From RBG-16-66-20 sp039931635 (GTDB lineage Bacteria > Pseudomonadota > Gammaproteobacteria > Burkholderiales > SG8-39): a DNA stretch of 5,986 nt. Below are positions 1 through 5,986 of this stretch, piece after piece; the first letter of the stretch is position 1; each line of letters begins with the position of its first letter. The stretch lies in NCBI GenBank assembly GCA_039931635.1, contig JBDTRO010000123.1, positions 1 to 5,986 of the forward strand, in the 5' to 3' direction. Position numbers and translations under genes: made by a program. The notes below the pieces were generated by a model that was not told the DNA's origin, made no database searches, and saw nothing but the letters and a program-made list of their open reading frames with translations.

Positions 1-2038
1 CCGGCGCCGCCTTGCGGCCAAGGCGGCGCGCGCCGACAAGCCACTGGATCAGCACGATCGCGGTGACCATCAGCAGGATCAGCACCGTGCAATAGGCCAG
101 CGCCACGCCGTAGTCGCCGTTGATCACGCGCCCGATGATATAGGCGGTGGCGAGGTCGTATTCCGCGGAGACGAGGAAGATGACCGCGCTCACGGTGGTC
201 ATCGCGCGCACGAACGAGTACACCAGCGCGCCGGCGATCGCCGGGCGCAGCAGCGGCAGCACCACCCGCGCGAGCGTGCGCCCGCCGGTCGCGCGCAAGG
301 TGAGCGAGGCCTCATCCAACGAGCGGTCGAGCTGGCTCATCGCGGCCACGCCGGCGCGCACGCCGACCGGGAGGTTGCGGAACACCAGGCAGAGCACGAT
401 CACCAGCGCCGTGCCGGTGATCTCGATCGGCGGCACGTTGAAGGCGATGACATACGCGATGCCGATGATGGTGCCCGGCACCGCGAAGGAAAGCAGGGTC
501 ATGAACTCGAACGCGCCGCGCCCGGCGAAGGGCTGGCGCGCAATCAGCCACGCCACCACGAGGCCCAGGCCCGCGGTCAGCGGCGCGGCGATGGCGGCCA
601 GCACCACCGTGGTCCAGAACGAGTTCCAGGCCGCGCCCGACCAGACCAGGCCGCCGGCGCCGCTGCTGAGCTCGAAAGCCTTGACGAAGTGCTTGAACGT
701 GAACGAGTAGTCCCGCCCCCAGGTTTCGACGAAGCCGCCGATCAGCGCCAGCGAGTAGATAACGACGGTGAGCAACATCCACGGCAGCACCAGCGTCAGC
801 GCCGCGCGGCGCGCGCCGCGGGGCAGCGGCACCGGCAGGCCGGTTTCGCCCTTGCCGGTGACAGTGACGAACGAGCGCCCGCCCAGCACGCGCCGCTGCA
901 GCGCGAACGCCGAGAGCGCGAACGCGAGCAGCACCAGCGCCAGTGCTGCCGCGCGGCCCTGGTCGAGTTGCGCACCGACGATGGAAAAGTAGATTTCCGT
1001 CGACAGCACGCCGAAGTTGCCGCCCAGCACGATCGGGTTGCCGAAATCGGCGATGCTCTCGATGAACGAGATCAGGAAAGCATTGGCGATTCCCGGCCGC
1101 ATCAACGGCAGCGATACGGTGCGGAAGGTGCGCGCCGCATCCGCGCGCAGCGTCTGCGCCGCCTCTTCCATGGTCGGCGAGACGCCTTCGACCACGCCGA
1201 CCAGCACCAGGAACGCGACCGGCGTAAATGCGAAGAGCTGCGCCAGCAGCACGCCGGGCAAGCCGTAGATCCAGCGCGAGGGTTCGAAACCAAACGCCCA
1301 TTCCAGTAGCTGGTTGGCGAGTCCCGCGCGGCCGAAGACGAGGATCAGCCCCATGCCGATCACGAAAGGCGGCGTCACGATCGGCAGCACCGTCAGCAGG
1401 CGCACCGCGCGCCGCGCCGGGAAGTTGCTACGTGTCACGACCAACGCGAAGGCAAGGCCGAGCATCGTGCAACCGCCTGCCGTGAGCAGGGCGAGGAACA
1501 AGGTATTCCAGGCGACGCCGCAGCGCGCCCCGCCCGCCAGGCAGGCCAGGCTCCAGAGCCGGTCCTGCGACAGCCGCGCGAGCAGATCGGCGAACGACCA
1601 GGCGCCCTCGGCGTTCTTGAGCGCCGCGGCGAGCACCGCCATCAGCGGCACCAGCGTGAATTGCACCACCAGCAGTACCGCAAGGCCCGCCGCGCCCGCC
1701 GTGAACGCATCGCCGCGAAACGCGCCGCGCAGCGCCAGGCCGCTGGTGGCGCAAAACAGCAGCGCCAGCAGCGTTATGGAATCGGCAATGCCGATGCCGG
1801 CATTCGTATTCGATACCGGCGTCACATAGGCTTGAAGGTAAATCCACGCAAACCCCAATGCGGCTAGTGCGGCGAGCCACGTCCCCAGCGGTCGGCGCTG
1901 CAAGTCAATCGATCGCGGCCACCACGAAAGCGCGGCCAGAGCGACCAGCAGCGGAATCTGCGGCAGTTGCGCCAACAGCGCTGCCCCCAGGCCGATCGCC
2001 GACCAGAGCCGCGCGGCGCGCAGGGCGGCGGCGATCAC
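1..2038 (-). CDS. Fused two-domain ABC importer permease (AfuB/FbpB type), 3' end beyond window
   Basis: This is the inner-membrane channel of an ABC importer. I read an uninterrupted minus-strand frame of 679 codons from a GTG at 2038-2036 to the left edge, so the C-terminus is missing. Two binding-protein-dependent permease domains are fused in tandem. The first starts near W177 and has the EAA loop at about residues 290-318 (E292-A293-A294 ... LPLMRPGIANA). The second starts near W471 and has its EAA loop at about 575-603 (D575-E576-A577-S578 ... LPLLRPAIAGA). These loops are where the ATPase subunit docks. About 165 residues with three or four hydrophobic segments precede domain 1, as in long fused permeases of about 690-720 residues. 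The only nearby start codon is the GTG, 10 bases after the binding-protein stop, so the two genes are probably cotranscribed. No strong ribosome site precedes it. No ATPase gene is visible; it may lie beyond the left edge. The family moves ferric iron, hexose phosphates or phosphonates; the sequence does not tell which. Confidence 0.93.
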   Translation of the reverse strand, partial: MIAAALRAARLWSAIGLGAALLAQLPQIPLLVALAALSWWPRSIDLQRRPLGTWLAALAALGFAWIYLQAYVTPVSNTNAGIGIADSITLLALLFCATSGLALRGAFRGDAFTAGAAGLAVLLVVQFTLVPLMAVLAAALKNAEGAWSFADLLARLSQDRLWSLACLAGGARCGVAWNTLFLALLTAGGCTMLGLAFALVVTRSNFPARRAVRLLTVLPIVTPPFVIGMGLILVFGRAGLANQLLEWAFGFEPSRWIYGLPGVLLAQLFAFTPVAFLVLVGVVEGVSPTMEEAAQTLRADAARTFRTVSLPLMRPGIANAFLISFIESIADFGNPIVLGGNFGVLSTEIYFSIVGAQLDQGRAAALALVLLAFALSAFALQRRVLGGRSFVTVTGKGETGLPVPLPRGARRAALTLVLPWMLLTVVIYSLALIGGFVETWGRDYSFTFKHFVKAFELSSGAGGLVWSGAAWNSFWTTVVLAAIAAPLTAGLGLVVAWLIARQPFAGRGAFEFMTLLSFAVPGTIIGIAYVIAFNVPPIEITGTALVIVLCLVFRNLPVGVRAGVAAMSQLDRSLDEASLTLRATGGRTLARVVLPLLRPAIAGALVYSFVRAMTTVSAVIFLVSAEYDLATAYIIGRVINGDYGVALAYCTVLILLMVTAIVLIQWLVGARRLGRKAAP

Positions 2039-2048
2039 GCGGCCTGCG

Positions 2049-3068
2049 TCAGGAGCGCGGCAGGCTGTTGACGTCCTTATCCCAGCGATCGAGCAGGCGC
2101 TTGCGCTCCGCCGACGAGCCGTACTTGGCGAAGTCGTAGTTGATGAGCTTCATCGCCTTGGGGTTGGGCGCGAGCGGGTGCACCTTGGCCGCCCGGTTGG
2201 AGGGAATCTGGTAGGACTTTTCCGCCGCGGCCATCTCCTGCGTGGCGGGCGTCAGGGCCCAGTCGTAGAACTTCTTCGCGTTCTCCAGGTTACGCGCGCC
2301 CTTGACGATGCTCATGGAGCCGATCTCGTAACCGGTGCCCTCGCAGGGCGCGATCGCGCGCGTCGCGGGAAAGCCGCTCACCGCTTCGGTCACCGCGTCG
2401 TGGATGAAGCTGACGGAGAGCACCGTCTCGCCGCGCGCCACGTTCTTGATCGGCGCCGTGCCCGAGCGGGTGTACTGCGACACGTTGCGGTGCATGCGCT
2501 TGAGGAACTCGAAGGCCTTCTCCTCGCCCATGATCTGGACCAGCGAGGCGATGGCGACGTACGCGGTACCGGAGGAATTCGGATTGGCGATCTGCAGCTC
2601 GCCGCGGTATTCGGGCTTCAGCAGGTCGGCCCAGCACGCGGGCTTCGCCAGTTTTTTCTTCGCCAGCGTCTCTTCGTTGTAGCCGATGCCGAGCACGCCA
2701 AGATAGATGCCGACCGTGCGATAGCCCGAGCTCTTGGCCTGGCCCTGCGCCCAATCCTGCAAGTCCGCGAGGCGCGGCGAGCGGTATTCCTGGGTCAGGC
2801 CGCGTTCGGCGGCCTGCAGGTGCGGATCGCCCGTGCCGCCGAACCACAGATCGGTCCTCGGGTTGGCCGCCTCGGCCGCGAGCTGGGCGACCGACTCGCC
2901 GGAGCCTTTCTGCACCATGTTGACCTTGACCCCGCTCGACTTCGCGAACACCGTCGCGAGGATCTGGCACCACTCGATCTGCACGCTGCAGATGACATTC
3001 AACTGACCCTGTGCCGCCGCCGCGGCGGGCACCATCACCAAGCCTATGAGTACCAGCAGCCTGCGCAT
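2049..3068 (-). CDS. Periplasmic substrate-binding protein of ABC importer (FbpA/AfuA-like)
   Basis: This 339-residue protein should capture the ligand in the periplasm and deliver it to the fused permease encoded just downstream. The N-terminus (MRRLLVLIGLVMVPAAAAAQ) is a classical signal peptide with a likely cleavage at the A-A-A/Q stretch near residue 20. The mature part has type-2 periplasmic-binding-protein features: an N-terminal beta strand LNVICS, KGSGESVAQL around 54-63, DLWFGG around 73-78, the GVLGIGYNEETL hinge region around 124-135, the PNSSGTAY loop around 163-170, and SGTAPIKNVARGE around 202-214. The length is normal for the family. An AGGA/GGAGG-like ribosome site lies a few bases before the ATG at 3068. 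The adjacent tyrosine pair used by classical ferric-binding FbpA proteins is not apparent; the corresponding stretch reads GTGYEIGS. Four cysteines remain after cleavage (C27, C34, C145, C242), so disulfides are possible. Iron specificity is therefore doubtful, and a small organic or phosphorylated ligand is equally possible. Confidence 0.92.
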   Translation of the reverse strand: MRRLLVLIGLVMVPAAAAAQGQLNVICSVQIEWCQILATVFAKSSGVKVNMVQKGSGESVAQLAAEAANPRTDLWFGGTGDPHLQAAERGLTQEYRSPRLADLQDWAQGQAKSSGYRTVGIYLGVLGIGYNEETLAKKKLAKPACWADLLKPEYRGELQIANPNSSGTAYVAIASLVQIMGEEKAFEFLKRMHRNVSQYTRSGTAPIKNVARGETVLSVSFIHDAVTEAVSGFPATRAIAPCEGTGYEIGSMSIVKGARNLENAKKFYDWALTPATQEMAAAEKSYQIPSNRAAKVHPLAPNPKAMKLINYDFAKYGSSAERKRLLDRWDKDVNSLPRS

Positions 3069-3163
3069 GAACCGTCCTCCCGTTTCTCCGTACCCGATGG
3101 TGCCCGCAATTGCCGGGTTTAGGCAATAATTCGCTCAGAGCGTTACACCATTCCGGGGGAGCC
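3069..3163. promoter_or_regulatory. Divergent control region between importer operon and ligase gene, with two dyads
   Basis: These 95 bases separate two divergently transcribed genes and must hold promoters for both, assuming no distant start. Two inverted repeats are visible: ATTGCC-N7-GGCAAT at 3109-3127 and the compact CGCTC-A-GAGCG at 3132-3142. An AT-rich AATAAT at 3125-3130 lies between them, but no well-spaced -35/-10 pair could be assigned on either strand. The arrangement suits an operator for one regulator controlling both transcripts; that is inference. The ribosome site for the plus gene is a G-rich run at 3155-3161. The minus gene has GGGAGGA starting about a dozen bases before its ATG. 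Confidence 0.5.
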
Positions 3164-4534
<1,371 letters not shown>

Positions 4535-4607
4535 TACGGAACGGGTAGCCTGAGATTGATGCCTGATGTTACAATAATGCATCAGATTTTATAAATTACA
4601 TCAAATC
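4535..4607 (+). promoter_or_regulatory. AT-rich promoter/operator of the toxin-antitoxin operon with nested inverted repeats
   Basis: This 73-base gap is markedly more AT-rich than its surroundings. Four related boxes form nested dyads: TTGATG at 4556-4561 pairs with CATCAA at 4599-4604, and CTGATG at 4563-4568 pairs with CATCAG at 4580-4585. Two candidate -10 elements lie inside: TACAAT at 4570-4575, and TATAAA at 4590-4595 with GTTACA at 4568-4573 as a 4/6-match -35 at 16 bases spacing. Antitoxins with ribbon-helix-helix folds usually repress their own operon by binding such palindromes across the promoter, so autoregulation is the likely role. No hairpin-plus-T-run terminator for the preceding gene is evident. 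Confidence 0.6.
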
Positions 4608-4835
4608 ATGCGAACTACACTCAATATCGAAGATGATGCGATCGCTACCGCGCAGGCCTATGCGCGCGCGCGCGCCATCAAGCTTGGCCAGGCGGTTTCC
4701 GAGCTGATCCGGCGCGGCAGCTCGGGGAAAGCGGCGATGAAGCAGGTGAGCGGCGTGTGGGTATTCGAATTGCCGCCCGATGCCCCCAAAGTCACGGCGC
4801 TGCAAGTCAAGCAGCTGCTGGACGAATCGCCTTGA
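4608..4835 (+). CDS. vapB: VapB-like ribbon-helix-helix antitoxin
   Basis: This 75-residue protein should neutralise the PIN toxin encoded next to it and repress the operon. The N-terminal half (MRTTLNIEDD, then a helix to about residue 37 ending ELIRRG) is the ribbon-helix-helix pattern of VapB antitoxins: a short beta strand that contacts DNA, then two helices. The second half (about 47-75, with GVWVFELPPDAP and a charged final helix) would be the toxin-binding tail. No Shine-Dalgarno sequence precedes the ATG at 4608. If the promoter TATAAA at 4590-4595 is used, the mRNA would be almost leaderless. The stop TGA at 4833-4835 overlaps the toxin start. A run of seven GC dinucleotides (4662-4675) encodes the ARARA stretch. 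The identification rests on the family pattern plus the adjacent toxin. Confidence 0.88.
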   Translation: MRTTLNIEDDAIATAQAYARARAIKLGQAVSELIRRGSSGKAAMKQVSGVWVFELPPDAPKVTALQVKQLLDESP

Positions 4836-5272
4836 GCCGGTACCTGCTTGACGCCAATGCGCTGATCGCACTTGGCTGGCCCGCGCACGAACACCATGCG
4901 CGCATGCTGGCCTGGTTCGGAAATCAGGCCCGCCACGGCTGGGCGACCACGCCGTTTACCCAGGCGGCCTTCGTGCGCATCGTTTCGCAACCCGCGTTCT
5001 CCGGCAGCGCCATCGGCCCGCGCGAGGCCGCCGAATTGCTGTCGCGAAATCTGTCGCATCGCCACCACAGCTTTTTTCCCCTCGACATGGGGGTCGCCGA
5101 GGTCGTCGCGCTCTGTACTGGCGGCTTGATGGGCCATCGGCAGGTAACGGATGCCTATTTGCTGGCACTCGCGGTCACGCGCAAGTGCAAGCTGGTGACA
5201 TTCGATTCCGGGGTCGCGCAATTGCTCGCGACCGAACGCGAACGGCATGCGCATGTCGAACTGATGGGGTGA
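4832..5272 (+). CDS. vapC: VapC-like PIN-domain toxin (putative ribonuclease)
   Basis: PIN-domain toxins are metal-dependent RNases that cut tRNA, rRNA or mRNA when the antitoxin is lost. I start this one at the TTG at 4832-4834, which overlaps the antitoxin stop (TTGA). This yields the typical N-terminus (M)SRYLLDANALIAL and 146 residues, near the family norm; the open frame extends upstream to an ATG at 4757 inside the antitoxin, which is unlikely. Visible acidic residues are D7 in LLDAN, D107 in GHRQVTDAYLLALA and D125 in LVTFDSGV. The second acidic position is Q44 in TPFTQAAFVRI, where many VapC proteins have Glu. That may be normal for this branch or may weaken activity. Four-base overlap with the antitoxin indicates translational coupling. 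The stop is only six bases before the dehydrogenase ATG, so a shared transcript is likely. Confidence 0.88.
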   Translation: MSRYLLDANALIALGWPAHEHHARMLAWFGNQARHGWATTPFTQAAFVRIVSQPAFSGSAIGPREAAELLSRNLSHRHHSFFPLDMGVAEVVALCTGGLMGHRQVTDAYLLALAVTRKCKLVTFDSGVAQLLATERERHAHVELMG

Positions 5273-5278
5273 GCGGAT

Positions 5279-5986
5279 ATGACGATTCACAGGTTTGCGT
5301 TTCCGACAACGATCCATTTCGGGCCGGGCGCGAGAAAACTTGTTGCAGAGAATTTGAAGGCAGCCGGCTGCGAACGGCCTTTGATCGTGACCGACACCGG
5401 CCTTGCCGCCTTGCCGGTATTTCAGGAATTCAGGAAAAACCTCGAAGGACTCGATGTCGGCGTGTACTCCGGCGTCCAGGGCAATCCGGTAGCGTCCCAG
5501 GTGATGGCGGGCGCGGCTGCGTACCGCGCGCATCGCGCGGATGCGGTCATTGGTTTCGGCGGCGGTGCCGCACTCGACGTAGCGAAAGCCGTTGCGCTGA
5601 TGGCGGTGCACCCGGGCGACGTACTCGAGTACGCCTGGGACCATCCCAGGGTACGGCCGATCGACAAGCCGCTGCCGCATTTCGTCGCGCTGCCGACCAC
5701 CGCTGGCACCGGCAGCGAAGTCGGCCGCTCCTCGGTGGTCTCCGACGACCGAACCCACGTCAAGCGCATCATCTTCTCGCCCGCACTTCTGGCGAAAGCC
5801 GTGTTCGCGGATCCGGAGCTGACGCTGGCGCTGCCGGCGCAGATCACCGCCGCGACCGGCATGGATGCGCTGACGCACAACATCGAGTCCTACCTTTCGC
5901 CCGCCTATCACCCGCTCTGCGACGGCATCGCACTGGAGGGCGTGCGCATTGTTTCGCGTGCACTTCCTTTGGTTTTTAAAAATGGG
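5279..5986 (+). CDS. Iron-containing alcohol dehydrogenase (group III), 3' end beyond window
   Basis: The first 236 residues of an NAD(P)-dependent group III alcohol dehydrogenase are present; the family usually runs to about 380-390 residues, so roughly 40% is missing at the right edge. The sequence starts MTIHRFAFPTTIHFGPGA, typical of the family. The nucleotide-binding loop is GFGGGAALD (about 92-100) followed by VAKAVAL; the second signature is PTTAGTGSEVG (about 139-149). Two of the four usual metal ligands are visible, D196 and H200 in GMDALTHNIES; the two later histidines lie beyond the window. GGGGTGAG, just before the ATG at 5279, sits within the last codons of the toxin gene and can act as its ribosome site. 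It may oxidise the alcohol group of a gamma-glutamylated amino alcohol made by the upstream ligase. That is inference, since family members act on many alcohols and aldehydes. Confidence 0.94.
   Translation, partial: MTIHRFAFPTTIHFGPGARKLVAENLKAAGCERPLIVTDTGLAALPVFQEFRKNLEGLDVGVYSGVQGNPVASQVMAGAAAYRAHRADAVIGFGGGAALDVAKAVALMAVHPGDVLEYAWDHPRVRPIDKPLPHFVALPTTAGTGSEVGRSSVVSDDRTHVKRIIFSPALLAKAVFADPELTLALPAQITAATGMDALTHNIESYLSPAYHPLCDGIALEGVRIVSRALPLVFKNG

Noticed and set aside
312..1301. Minus-strand open frame of 329 codons within the permease gene
   Set aside because: It is out of frame with the clear transporter reading, is dominated by Arg, Ala and Gly, and lacks hydrophobic segments. The true frame runs through the whole 1-2038 region with two EAA loops.
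3110..3163. Earlier in-frame ATG for the ligase
   Set aside because: It lacks a ribosome site, would place both dyads in coding sequence, and adds residues unlike the family N-terminus. The ATG at 3164 has a G-rich ribosome site directly upstream.
4535..4560. Possible intrinsic terminator after the ligase gene
   Set aside because: No GC-rich hairpin followed by a T run is visible. The inverted repeats there are AT-containing and better explained as operator boxes.
4563..4604. Insertion-sequence ends or target duplication around the toxin-antitoxin pair
   Set aside because: The repeats occur only upstream of the antitoxin, with no matching copy after 5272 and no transposase.
4658..5911. Minus-strand open frame of 417 codons opposite the toxin-antitoxin pair and dehydrogenase
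   Set aside because: It is antisense to three genes with clear family motifs and shows no recognisable domain.

Overview
The window is GC-rich (about two thirds G+C by eye) and densely coding. Codon use is strongly biased to G/C in third positions, and GTG and TTG starts are likely. Protein style (fused AfuB-type permease, FbpA/AfuA-like binding protein, non-canonical glutamine synthetase, VapBC pair) suggests a proteobacterium, most likely a betaproteobacterium. That placement is inference, because there is no rRNA or other phylogenetic marker here.

Layout. From the left edge to about 3068 the minus strand carries an ABC importer operon. It reads right to left: a secreted substrate-binding protein (3068-2049), then, 10 bases further on, a long fused permease with two inner-membrane permease domains (from 2038, running off the left edge). 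A 95-base divergent intergenic region (3069-3163) separates it from plus-strand genes: a glutamine synthetase-fold gamma-glutamyl ligase (3164-4534), a 73-base AT-rich gap with nested inverted repeats, a VapB-like ribbon-helix-helix antitoxin (4608-4835), a VapC-like PIN toxin overlapping it by four bases (4832-5272), and six bases later an iron-containing alcohol dehydrogenase cut by the right edge (5279 to end). No gene-free stretch exceeds 100 bases.

How the genes may work together. The ligase keeps the ATP, metal and glutamate residues of glutamine synthetase but has Trp where the ammonium-site flap glutamate normally sits, and it lacks the adenylylation-loop tyrosine motif. This fits an enzyme that gamma-glutamylates an organic amine rather than ammonium. 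With a divergent importer and a downstream iron-type alcohol dehydrogenase, a plausible reading is uptake, gamma-glutamyl protection and oxidation of an amine or amino alcohol. The substrate is unknown. The toxin-antitoxin pair lies inside this presumed catabolic set, and the dehydrogenase is packed against the toxin gene as if in the same transcript.

I see no insertion sequence, CRISPR array, tRNA, rRNA or convincing intrinsic terminator. No component clearly belongs to an undescribed system. The most unusual features are the interposed toxin-antitoxin pair, the ligase flap substitution and the two dyad-rich control regions.
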